Source of the DNA: Actinomucor elegans | Taxonomy: Eukaryota; Mucoromycota; Mucoromycetes; Mucorales; Mucoraceae | Assembly: GCA_026027325.1 (NCBI GenBank) | Contig: JAMSLZ010000013.1 | Span: forward strand, 268,501 to 332,500 | DNA: 64,000 nucleotides | Reading direction: 5' to 3' | In this document: positions 30,316-41,513 of the stretch, one piece after another | Numbering within the stretch: the first letter of the stretch is position 1 | How the letters are laid out: the number at the start of each line of letters is the position of its first letter | Position numbers and translations under genes: made by a program | Notes under the pieces: model-generated | Database searches by the model: none | What the model saw: the letters and a program-made list of their open reading frames with translations, nothing else | What the model was told of the DNA's origin: nothing

Positions 30316-30747
30316 GCTATTAGAAAGTTATAAATAAAAAGACACATACAAAAGTTTAATTGGAAATAAAAGCGTAATTCGAAGAGCAAATGCCACGTCT
30401 TTTCGTCTTCGCTCCAGCAACATTTATATTACAATACTACAAATTAGTAGCTTAGATAGAGATATTAGTATAGAATATGTAGCACAAGTAGAGCAAAATC
30501 TGCTGATTGTATTCGAACTTCAGTCGATTTTAACTGAATGGTTCAAGTAAACGTCTTGAAGGGCTTTATAAATATTTCGGTTACTAGTTTTGCTTGATTT
30601 TCTACAGCAAGTGCACTAATTATATTGGTCTAAAATTAAAGCTCTCCACAGATCTGTATAATAAGGCCAAATAATGCGGTCCATATTTGTATATATTGCC
30701 ACATCTTTTTTATTATAGAAAAGTATACATACATGTTAATAATGAGG
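30316..30747. other. Downstream flank of DCP2 with DIRS relic
   Basis: About 30352-30425 resembles a diverged DIRS terminal repeat (AATAAAAGCG...CTCCAGCAACATTTA). No gene is supported between it and the DCP2 stop. Confidence 0.4.
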
Positions 30748-32393
30748 TTATTTTTGATACTTGGGCATGTATTGCTGAGACTGCTCTGACGCTGTTTGTT
30801 CAAACTTCAACTGCTTGCGTAAAAACTCATCCAAAGGAACTTGCACCGATTGAGCCTGTGACTGAAGCTGCGCGCTTTCCGCCATCATGCCGCCACCCTG
30901 TAAGGCATTTAATAGCGAGTTTCTACGCATATTATCACTTAAAGGCATTTGCTGCTGTTGATATTGTTGTTGTTGTTGTTGTTGCTGCTGCTGCTGTTGC
31001 TTGAGCAGCTCTTCAACTAAAGAAGCACGATGGGCACTGGAAATATTCGTTGCTGTATCCTCAAGTTCATTCTCTTTTGATAAAGGTGGCGATTGACTTT
31101 GTTGGAGTCCTTGTTGAAGTATTTGTAATAAATCAGGTCCTTGTTGTTGCTGTTGCTGTTGTTGCTGTGAAGCAAGTATGTGCTGCAACATATTACTGCT
31201 ACTTGGAGGCTGGTTTTCTGGTTGATGCTGAGATACAGCAGGAGAAGCAGTAGCAATTGGAATATCAACAGGTACTTCTGTTGATGATGAGTGTGAATTC
31301 ACACCCAACAGCGATTTAAGCGCGTTAGATGACTCAACTGGCTTTTTACTGTTCTTTTTAGGCGAAGGTATATGTGGGGAAGTTGCAGTGATAGCATTAC
31401 TATTCTTCTTGTTATCTTTTCTTATCATCTTTTTACGCTGATTTACAAACTGCTTCAATTTACTACCAAGAACCATCAGTAGCTTGTCTTTTGCTATCAC
31501 AAATATACATTACCTTATAAAAGGGACTACCATATAGAATCTATAAGGGCCAGACTTAACATAAGTAAAGCTGCCATTAGGTTTGGGTTCAGTTGCCTTA
31601 TATGTAGGCAAATCATCCAGCTTAACCCAAGATATTTGCTATACAAAATGCATTATTACACCTATTGCAAGATACTATAGTTACTTACACTAATTTCTTT
31701 TCTAGTTCTTGGGTTAAACTGTGTATCTTCGGATACACCTTGGACGATATATAAACGAATACGTTGTTCCCGCATAGTGAGCTCAATATAATCTGATTTT
31801 TTCAATAAAGGCCCAATATCATAGCCTGTTTCCTCAAGCACCTATAAGAAAACTATCAGCATATCATACTTGCCATTTTGTTTTGTTTTTCACGTACCTC
31901 TCTAATAGCACAACAGTCATATTCTTCCTCTTGATTGATCTTTCCTTTTGGGAAGCCCCAACCTGATTTACTACTCCATCCTTTAACCAAGAGACATTTA
32001 TCGAGATTAGAATTCAAGATGATGGCGCCACATACTGGTATACGAAAGCGATACTGCATAAAGTCGGCATAAGCGCGTTCATGTTCATGAGCCCATTGAT
32101 GAAGCAAAGGACAATGCTTAAAAATCCTTGCTGAGAAATTCTTTAATTGAAAAGAGGGTAGTTCCGGCTTTAATTCTCTAATGAAATCTTCGTAAAACCA
32201 ATGTGCCTGTTCTACTTGAAAGCAAATACGTTCTACTGAGGCTAATTCTGCCTCCGGTACGTTGATAATAAAACGACTAATACTTTTCATAAGCTGCAAG
32301 CTCAATAACTAGAAAGAGTAAAGAAAATTACCTTGATAAGTCATCCAATATCTCTTCAAACGTAGCATTGACGAAAACTGCACTTGATTGCAT
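30748..32393 (-). CDS. DCP2: mRNA-decapping enzyme subunit 2
   Basis: Hydrolyses the 5' cap of mRNA in the cytoplasm, normally with Dcp1. Five exons were inferred from splice signals and frame: 32393-32332, 32276-31898, 31841-31689, 31638-31514 and 31462-30748. Introns are 51-56 nt and the product is 477 residues. The N-terminal Dcp2 domain (SSRFIINVPEAELASVERIC) precedes the Nudix box, GWGFPKGKINQEEEYD...REVLEETG, which is split by an intron. A box-B-like helix follows. The long C-terminal tail carries two polyglutamine tracts and HLM-like hydrophobic patches (NALKSLLG, NMLQHILA). The ATG was chosen because it gives a normal fungal N-terminus. Confidence 0.93.
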
Positions 32394-33401
32394 AATAGTA
32401 CTAGAAATTACTGAGAAGAGAGAAGAAAGGATATTGGCAAAAAAAAAAACCACGTTGTCGACCACCTTATACCCTTATACTGTTAAGATATGTTTGAACT
32501 AACATCCTTTTTATTGGTCATCGGTGATAGAAAATGCTTAATGATGATGGTGGTGGTGGAGGTAGTGGTGATGGTGATGGTGACAGGAAAGAGCTCATTC
32601 AGAATACGAAAAAAAAGGCCTATGGTTTAAGGATTAATACAGGTTTGACGCAGAAATTAGTTTGAATAAAGTATATGTAAAATCGAATGGCGTTAATATT
32701 ATTTGATATTTTATTTAGGTTATCAAACTATTATTGATAAAAAAAAGGTGGCTTTTGAATGCCTTAAGAATACAACCATAATTCAAGAAGCATGTTATAT
32801 TATCTACCTTGAATAATGATAAAATCTAAAAAAGATATCTTCACATATTCTTAAATATATTAAGTATATGGCATTAATTAGTCATGTCTTGAAAAGTTTG
32901 ATTTATTATTCCACAAAGATTGATGCTTTGAAAATTTGGGTTTAAGGGAATACTCATACTAATTTTTCGAACAATTTTCAGCGGCGATTAGTATATTTTC
33001 AGATCGAACTAAGGGTTCTTAAGAACTGTTACGCTGTGGAGACACTATGTGTATATTTACTTTAGCAATTGGCTACAAACTACATAAAATACACTAGATC
33101 TATAGATCGCTCAACTGATCTTGGTTTAATGACAATACATTAAATTCGTAGTTCACGTTCCGAATGGACTATTGCATCTTTTATAAATTTCATTTCTCTA
33201 AGCTATTGGAATTTAAAATATTTTATGTGCTACGAGCAGGATTCAGAAAATAGAAGCCCGAGGTTATGCCTTGCAAATATCTGTGAAATTTTGAAACTCG
33301 AGCGCATTAAACAGATTGTTTAGTTTGTGACTTTTTTCATCAATCCAATTAGTTGGAATTTGACAGCGAGAACCCATGTTCTTCCGATATACTGCATAAC
33401 C
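32394..33401. promoter_or_regulatory. Divergent intergenic region DCP2/MRF1
   Basis: About 1 kb separates two divergently transcribed host genes and should hold both promoters. A GGT/GAT-rich simple repeat lies at about 32539-32583. No specific binding site could be assigned. Confidence 0.5.
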
Positions 33402-34663
33402 ATGTTGTTTAAAAGGGTATTTCATCAAATATCAAGATATTCGACCAAATGTAAACGGACGTGTTCCTCTCCATTATAGCCTTTAACCTTTTAATTGAAA
33501 TAGCTAGTCCTGTCGTTCTCCATTCCAGCAAAATCACTCCTCCATTGGAATCGAAACTTTTAACACTTTCACAACGCCACGATGATCTTTTGACTCGATT
33601 GAATAGTAATACGTTAACACCTAGTGATCTTACACAAGCCTCTAAAGAATTGTCACAGCTTACAGCTCCCAAAACATTATTTGACGATTGGCTCAAACAT
33701 CGTAATGATCTTGGGGAGCTTCAACAAATGCTCTCGGTCAATAGTGACGATGAAGATATGGTTGCTATGGCCAAAGAAGAGTTCACAGACATTATGACCC
33801 AGATCCATGACTTGGAACGTCAATTAATCACAGAGTTAGCACCCAAAGACGCAGCTGATGACGCGAGTGCTATTTTGGAAATACGATCTGGGGCTGGTGG
33901 TGATGAAGCTTCGATTTTCTCAGCTGATATGGCACGTATGTACGAGCGCTTTGCACAATTACAACGATGGAAATGGGAAGTGTTGTCTCAGTCAGATGAG
34001 CAAGGAGGAAAAGGGTTCAAGGTATTATATAATACAACTCACTGTGCAAAGCAAACCAACGAAACATGATAGGATTTAACAGTAAATATTGGCGGTAAAA
34101 ATGTATTTGGCGTATTAAAATACGAATCTGGTGTACATCGTGTTCAACGTGTGCCTGCTACGGAAGCTCAAGGCCGTATCCATACATCCACTGTCACTGT
34201 CGCCATTTTACCTCAACCTACCGAAGTTGATATCCAAATTAAAGAATCTGATTTAAAAATTGACGTATATCGTGCTTCTGGCGCAGGCGGTCAGCATGTT
34301 AATACTACTGATAGTGCTGTCCGTATGACTCATATCCCTACTGGCTTAGTAGTAGCTATGCAAGATGAACGATCCCAACACAAGAACAAAGTGAAAGCCT
34401 TAAAGGTGTTGCGTGCCAAGGTGTACGAACAAGAACGACTTAAGGCTCAAATGGAAAGACGCGATTCAAGAAATAAGCAGATTGGTAGTGGTGACCGATC
34501 AGAAAAAATTCGTACTTATAACTATCCTCAAAACCGAGTGACAGATCATCGAATCAATTTAACGCTGTATGAATTAGAACAAATTATTTCCGGTGAAGCC
34601 TTGATGCATGTCATTGAGCCTTTGCAAGAACACTATCTAGCTGAATCTTTATTAGAAGAATAG
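33402..34663 (+). CDS. MRF1: Mitochondrial peptide chain release factor 1
   Basis: Recognises stop codons on mitochondrial ribosomes and triggers peptide release. Exons are 33402-33450, 33504-34021 and 34073-34663 with introns of 53 and 51 nt; the product is 385 residues. Exon 1 supplies a basic, serine-containing N-terminus ([16 protein letters not shown]) that looks like a mitochondrial presequence. The codon-recognition PAT motif is in [14 protein letters not shown], and the peptidyl-hydrolysis GGQ motif is in [17 protein letters not shown]. Length and domain order match bacterial-type RF1. No defects are seen. Confidence 0.93.
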
Positions 34664-37046
34664 AATAAACTATAGAATGTATAAAGAAAAGTTGTGATAT
34701 GACAAGTTTAGTGAGAGTTTCTAGATTTGTTTGAGTTAGGTTGCGCGGAATTCTAGTAGAATTGAGGCATAATAACAACATACAAATGGATAATAAGCCA
34801 TGTATCTCATAATAACAGAGCAATCCATGTTGTAAGATTTCCTGCGTGTATATGAGCATTTTTATTGCTCGAAAGCCCTAGAGGACATTAAGTCGATTTT
34901 GAAACACTACAAAAAAAAAAAAAAAAAAAGTCTCAAAACTAGTTCAGTGCAGTATAAATCATGTTTCAAGTATCTAAGTTCGAGAAACGTTGTTTGATAG
35001 CCCCTCCCCCCATATTGAATCGGTATATCGTCAGTTACTTTTAAGTTTTGTAAAGAAGATGAATATTAATAGTAATATATACATATACTATCTACCAGCA
35101 AATGAACGCAGCTTCGATTAATATGCAAGGTTAGCTTAGTTGATATCTAATAAAGCGGATTATCTTACTGATTCATGCGCTCTCGTATTTATTGCTCTGT
35201 GATATTGGTAAACTAACGCATACAACTATATGTCACTCATTTCCCTGTTCTTGATCACTATCGACTGGTATAAATATATAGCTGGATTTTTCTTTGATGG
35301 CTTTAATAGAGGATATATAGTATCCTACTGCAAATTTACCGTAGTTTTACGTTTGAACCAAGTGGATGCTTGCTAGGATTACCGTGGTCTAAATAGTACT
35401 ATATCTAACTATTGGAAATTGACATTAGAACACATGTATTGACAAACTAGCTTTAGCTGATCTTTAGATCATTCTACAGCAAATCTAACTCATTTATCTG
35501 CACAAATATACAAATAGTTAAGTATTCCGTATCATTCTACTGTGACACCTAAATGAGGTACATAATTACAGTAACAATTAAAAAAGATCTTCAAGGATAT
35601 TCTTGGTATGGTCTATTTATTAGCACACCAGTACTTATATGAATGGTTCTTACGAATATCTTTTAAGATTCTGTACAGACAAGACACGTATGTGTTTCGA
35701 ATTAAAAATACTTGATACATTATTGAGTAGTGATAATACAATTTATAGATTTCTTGCCCATTATACTACAACAATAATAATTATTGGATGTAGAATGTGG
35801 TAGCCGTAAGAATAATAACCAAGTAAAGTTGAAAATAGTTAAATAGATTGCATAGAAATTATAAAGGATACATATTAGTTGCATCCTGAAGTTTATTATT
35901 TTGAAATAAATTATTCCATGAGGATGGCTTTGAAGAAACTTACCATCACGTCCTTTTTTACAACGATTCTCTATACACTTGACCATTCTCAGTTTTTAAG
36001 ATCACATTTGATCAGTAGTACGCGCCAATACGTAGTGTTCTACTAGAATCTTAATTTAGCTCAAATGTCGTATGCATACAGTAAATTTTATTCATTTCAT
36101 CATATGGACTAGTAGATCGATTGGTCCACACATTTCTCGACTGATCTCAGCCTCATCCCATATCTATTTTATTAACTGCGTTGTATTTGTTTTATTTAAA
36201 CTTGATCTGCAGATTTGCTAATTGATCTCAGCTTAACAATATCATTTCTGATTAATAATTTATTTCAGAATGAGTTTCTGAATCTGCTACTTAGTCATTA
36301 AAAAAGTAAATATTGATACTATAGTCCTAATATATATATATAGAAGGTAAACAGAGAGTTCATTCAAGTATGATTTAAATGAACTAGTAAATGGAGCTAT
36401 TGCCTTAGAAATTTCTCGATGATTACAATAAAAAAAAATACTTGATGCATTACAGTCTTAAACCGCAATGACTTTGGATATGATTATTAATAAATCGATA
36501 TTTTAACAGATATATTGACATGGTTATTATACTATACAGCTCAATATTCAATCCCCTACAAACTTCATTAAATGACTGAGCGTTGAATCGTACTTTATTA
36601 TTCAAAAAGTCAAATAAGCCAATTAAGATTGTATACAGTATGGGAGCTGAAAAAAATCATCAAAATTTATTGAAGAAACGTTGTGGTCTTCGTTTTCCAA
36701 CTCGATTTTATGCAAATGATAGTTTTTGCGGACTGACACCTTTCTTTTTTTTTTAATGTAAGAACAGTTTTTTTTAGATCATGTATCTAGCCTCAATGAG
36801 GAGGAAAACAGCAGTTAGTAATAATAGAAAACGTTGGATATCCGACAGCCAATCAAGTATATCAACATTAATTTTATAGATTTAACCTTACAAAAAAGCG
36901 CCTTCTGAATCTTAGAGGGCGAGCGAGTAGTGTGCCGGCGGCATTGAGATGATATTAGTATTCGCATGTGAAACCTACTCTCGATAAATAATCACCTTTT
37001 TTCACAAACAACAAAACTGTCTAATACACAATCACTTAAACATCGA
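34664..37046. other. Intergenic region before SEC59
   Basis: About 2.4 kb of AT-rich DNA with a poly-A run at about 34911-34929. ORFs here are short and carry no recognisable domain. No RNA gene or transposon was recognised. Confidence 0.5.
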
Positions 37047-37432
37047 GTGGATTCCAACGATCCCTCACCTTCTTTCAAGCTACAGCAGGATGCTGACGAA
37101 GGATTTGCTTCTTCTTCGTCCGTTGACGAAGATACCTTATTCCAACTGATTCGCCGAAAACGACATCAGCAGCAGTTTATTGTTGACACAAGTCGAAAGC
37201 TTCTCGAGGAAAAAATCAAAATGGCACCCTTGGAATCTATATTATGGATCATTTCATTTTTTTGGGTTTTTTTTCAAGTCTTTAAGACCACTGCGCTAAC
37301 GTTCGACCGACAAATTATAGCAGGTACAGTGAAAAGAACAAGGTAGACTGATGATTAGACTGATGATGAATATATAGGTTGGATTGGAAGTATTTGGGTT
37401 GGTATTTTAATAGTGAGGATGGCTGGAAAAGA

Positions 37433-37467
<35 letters not shown>

Positions 37468-39591
37468 TGCAGCAGGCGCAACAGCCAATGATGAATACCT
37501 CGTCTACCAGTTCGGATGATGATCATCATCACTATGATGGAGATAAAACAAGAAAGTCTTCTTCGACAAAGATATTAAATGAATATCGTATTATTCAAAA
37601 AGAGCCTACAGAATCACCCGTGAATCGAATTTTTGGAGCGAGTAAAACATCCTTCAGGTAAATGCTATATCAACAGAAGAAGAAAAAGTACTGACGTGGC
37701 TATAAATCAAAGAGCTAACGCAGATGATGGATTATTATGTGGTGTATTACTCTTACCTATGGTGGCTGCATCTAAGCTCGTAGATGCTTCAGCAAGAAAT
37801 CTAGATCATTTCCATATAGGTATTTTCGAATTTAATGCTTTTGATGTATTCTAACTGTTTCACTATGTAGCTTACTTGCAAGTTCGTCTTGAACTTGTGC
37901 TATTCATGAGTGTCCTTCTTCTTATTCTAGTCTTTATCAATGAATACCTACATCCGCTCAAACGAGTAATACGTAAACGCGGTTTATTCGTTAGCAGTAT
38001 CTGTGTTGCGGCCTTGTGTACCATGTTACTGACGCAACTCACCCCTCTAGCGCCTACTTTATCAGCAACGCCTATATCCATGACTGTCCTTTCTGTCACG
38101 ATGTTTCAATGGTTCTTGTATATATGTGTGGTTACTTTGAAAAAATGCTTTACGTTGGGAGAAATGTGTGTGATCTCGCAAGCAGCCGCTGTTGTTGTGC
38201 ATGGTGCATCTGAATATATTTGTCAAGCAGTAAGTGTTATGAAAAACGAAGGAGCAAGCATTGGTTTAACTCTTGATAGTATTTTCCAGATCAGACACCA
38301 CGTTATTTACATTATATACACGTTTCTTCAAGTATGGTCCTAATCCATGCTTTGATAGTAGGTATGGTCTTTATTGGTGTGGTTACTTATCCAGTATTAC
38401 GTCAATCCCGTCGCTGGGCACAACAGCCGTACTGGAGACAGCCACCATCTGGATGGATTAATAAGCGCATAGCAGTGGCATTTGTGTTTTATATCATGAC
38501 AATTGTCATTGTGTTCTGGGTGATTATGCCCATATGTCAATCGATTACAGGCGAGAATCCTTTCATGTGGTTCGTAGTAATGCATGATACCTGAAGGATG
38601 AAAAACTGATTTTTTTTTTTTTTTTTTTTTTTTTGTAAATAGGACATTGGATTTCTTGTACATGTCGCCTTCTCGTATGTTTTTATGCTTGTACTGGTCA
38701 TTGACAGTGATTACCACCGTAGTGATTTGGGTATTGGTATTAGATTTCAATCCTCAACAGCAGCAGTCGGCTATGAGAGAAGGAAAAGTGTTAACAAGCT
38801 CTCTGAATAAAAAGAGAAAGCTATTTCATGCTTTAGCGGTAATTATGTTTGTGCCTGGCGTCTTATTTGAGGTAGGTTTTGGAGTAAGTGTTTCTTGTTC
38901 TAGAGACTGATTCTTTATAGCTTTCATTTCTTCAATTGGCTTTTGGTGTAGCACTCTCTGGATTCATTTACTTGGAATACCTTAGATACTTTGCTGTTTG
39001 GCCTTGGGGAAAATCTCTGCATGTGTTCTTAACAGAGTTTATTGACAATCGAGACCTAGGCCCTGTTATTCTCAGTCATATCTATCTTCTATTGGGGTGT
39101 GCAAGTCCTGTCTGGCTAGGAAGGTAAACTATCTATGAAAAAGATGAAGTAGCTAATTGATATTTTTGTATACAGTACTAATGTATTGGCGAGCCTAAGT
39201 GGTATTTTATCTTTGGGGTTTGGCGATGCAGCTGCTTCGATTATTGGTAAAAGATATGGCCAATATCAATGGCCTGGCACAAAAAAAACAATAGAAGGAA
39301 CGTGCGCTTTTATCTTTGCTGTATTTGTTAGTTCGTGTGTAATTGTATATAGTGCTGCCTTGTTGGGCATTGACGATGCTACAAGGCTTGTGGCTTCAAT
39401 TGGAAGAAGCGAATGGCTGAATTATTCCTTGATCATTACTTTAACCGGTAAGAAGGCTTTTGTTATGATTTGTTTAATTATCTCATATCATTACATTAGG
39501 TCTACTGGAAGCCTTTTCTACACAAAATGATAATATTATTATACCACTTTATATGTATGCGCTTGTGGTTTTAGGCCATCATACCTTGTAA
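37047..39591 (+). CDS. SEC59: Dolichol kinase
   Basis: Phosphorylates dolichol in the ER membrane using CTP, supplying the lipid carrier for glycosylation. Nine exons were inferred: 37047-37323, 37378-37657, 37713-37819, 37871-38229, 38280-38569, 38643-38871, 38921-39123, 39176-39447 and 39500-39591. All joins keep frame and most introns are 49-55 nt; intron 5 (73 nt) holds a long T run and has a weaker GTTCGT donor. There are many membrane segments. The CTP-binding/catalytic tail has GFGDAAASIIGKRYG and WPGTKKTIEGT. A CAG repeat encodes polyglutamine near residue 130, unusual for the family. The start is uncertain: the frame is open upstream without ATG, 37047 is GTG, and the first in-frame ATG is 37221. 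Confidence 0.9.
37436..37472 (+). repeat. CAG microsatellite in SEC59 exon 2
   Basis: About a dozen CAG codons, followed by a GTG/GCG-interrupted run, encode a polyglutamine stretch in the N-terminal part of the dolichol kinase. Confidence 0.85.
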
Positions 39592-39617
39592 ATTAATCAA
39601 TAAGCTCTTTTATTATC

Positions 39618-41513
39618 TTATATTTTAACCAATTGTCTTTTTGACCAATCTTGCAATTCCTTTTTGCTCATATAATCATCTTCGGGAGTCTGATCTTCCG
39701 ATAAAGTGACTATCAGCCGATTATTCAACTTGAGATATGCCACACGTTTTTCAAAGACTGAATCCACCATTCTCAGTGTATTAGTTGGAGCCATATCCAA
39801 TAAAACCCTTTGCACATTGTATGGATCACGACTATCTGGAATCATCATCCTAAGCACCTCATATAGCGACCGACGATGAACAGGACTGGTAACCAGATTC
39901 AACACCAGTTGACCGATAAAGCATAATCCTACTGCTGTTAACATAATAACTTGTACTGCAGTACCAATAAAAATACCCACAGTGTAGGAAGTGTATTTTG
40001 CTGTGACCAAGAACCCACTAACCGTCATGGTGCTGCCTAATTGCCAGATGTTAAAAGCTATACCATTAAGTTCAGTAAGTGAAGGTTGAGAAAGTTTGTT
40101 GGCAGCGCATTCACTTATCCATTGCTGCAGTGGCACGGAAAAATCTGGTGGCGGATAGCATTGGTCTTTACTACGCATCTCAAAGATAGGAACGATAGGC
40201 ACATAGGTACGTTCATCAGTCAAATTGGGGGGCGGAGGAAAGAAAGGAAACGGCGTAGATGTGAACTGTTCATTAGTATTGGCTCCTGCTGCAACGTCTT
40301 CATAGTTTAAGATGAACGAATATGGGTTGGAATCATGGTATACGTTCCATAATTGTGTGAAAGAGTGTAAACACCAGTAATAGGATCGGTTTGGGATAAG
40401 GATGCACGAGGATGTGGTGAGACGGTAATCGGCATCAATGGTAGTTTGTAGGGCTACAAATGAGCTACTAGCATCTACGGCATTATTATCTACTTGGCGT
40501 TGCATGCTGGCCGCGGTAGTTGAATCAACGCCGATGAGCTGACAGAAGAAACAACTGGTAGAATTAGAGGACGAGATACTACCAGCATGTGCATTCACAG
40601 ATTGCCAAAGGACAGTGGATAAATTAGCTGTGCGATGTATTGCGGTCCATCGTTCAGCACGGTCGATGGTACCGTTCGTATCCAGAGTCTCTCCTCTGCG
40701 GCGGCCTTGGCGCAGCAAATCGGCAAGATCAGGCGTATTCAAAGGATGCAATTGGTCTCCTGCTAACATGCTATATTCGTCTTGATCGCTCGCGCTATTA
40801 TTAGAAAGGTATAGGGCGCTGAAACTGATGTTTGTGGACCACTGCTGACTTAACTCAGTGAGGTATTGATTAATAAACAAGTCCTTGGCTATAAACATAT
40901 ATTGTTGAGGTGTAGTTGCAGTGGAAAATACATCGTTGATGGATATCAATAAACTAGAGTTGCTATCACTATTAATATGCTGGAAAGCGACAGGTTCAAT
41001 CGTTTTATTATCCCAAACAATCGAAGCAATTTCCTCATTCTTTGCATCACGACAACCATTGGGAATATAACCGCAGAGAAACTTGTTAGTGGCTTCTAGC
41101 GAATAAGCGGGCTGTGACAACCTTGGTACATTGATATCTGTCAAAGTGGGTATAAACACATTGCTGATACGAGATAATGTCGTGTTCGTAGGTCCAGGAG
41201 TTGTAATTACTGTAATTGGACTCAGTTTTGATAACAGTGTAGGCAGTACGTTCAAAACTAATGCAGCAAACATGCAGAGCATAGCGATAAAATTTGTTGA
41301 TTTAACTCCTCGTTTGCCTGTTGGACCATAAGGATCAAATATTGAAGTGATCTTGGACACAATATCGGGCTGTTCATACCAGAATTTCGCACTGGAACCG
41401 CCTGGTAGTTTGCTGAATAAGATCAGTGCGATCACACCAAGGACGGAGTCGTACAGAATGCGAGTAACTGTAAACATAGCCGTTGCTACCGCTTCTGATA
41501 CTAATATCGGCAT
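39618..41513 (-). CDS. Unrecognised fungal membrane protein
   Basis: The intact single-exon ORF encodes 631 residues. Hydrophobic segments lie at about residues 15-35, 75-97 and 515-550. The large region between the second and third segments has many N-x-S/T sites (for example NTTLS, NKTIE, NSSLL, NNSAS, NSTSC) and several cysteines, as expected of an extracellular or lumenal domain. The tail (KKELQDWSKRQLVKI) is charged and probably cytosolic. I recognise no family. The stop codon lies only 26 bp from the convergent SEC59 stop, so the 3' UTRs probably overlap. Confidence 0.85.
   Translation of the reverse strand: MPILVSEAVATAMFTVTRILYDSVLGVIALILFSKLPGGSSAKFWYEQPDIVSKITSIFDPYGPTGKRGVKSTNFIAMLCMFAALVLNVLPTLLSKLSPITVITTPGPTNTTLSRISNVFIPTLTDINVPRLSQPAYSLEATNKFLCGYIPNGCRDAKNEEIASIVWDNKTIEPVAFQHINSDSNSSLLISINDVFSTATTPQQYMFIAKDLFINQYLTELSQQWSTNISFSALYLSNNSASDQDEYSMLAGDQLHPLNTPDLADLLRQGRRRGETLDTNGTIDRAERWTAIHRTANLSTVLWQSVNAHAGSISSSNSTSCFFCQLIGVDSTTAASMQRQVDNNAVDASSSFVALQTTIDADYRLTTSSCILIPNRSYYWCLHSFTQLWNVYHDSNPYSFILNYEDVAAGANTNEQFTSTPFPFFPPPPNLTDERTYVPIVPIFEMRSKDQCYPPPDFSVPLQQWISECAANKLSQPSLTELNGIAFNIWQLGSTMTVSGFLVTAKYTSYTVGIFIGTAVQVIMLTAVGLCFIGQLVLNLVTSPVHRRSLYEVLRMMIPDSRDPYNVQRVLLDMAPTNTLRMVDSVFEKRVAYLKLNNRLIVTLSEDQTPEDDYMSKKELQDWSKRQLVKI

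Noticed and set aside
30687..31004. Plus-strand ORFs across the DCP2 3' exon
   Set aside because: They are antisense readings of the CAG/glutamine repeats of DCP2.
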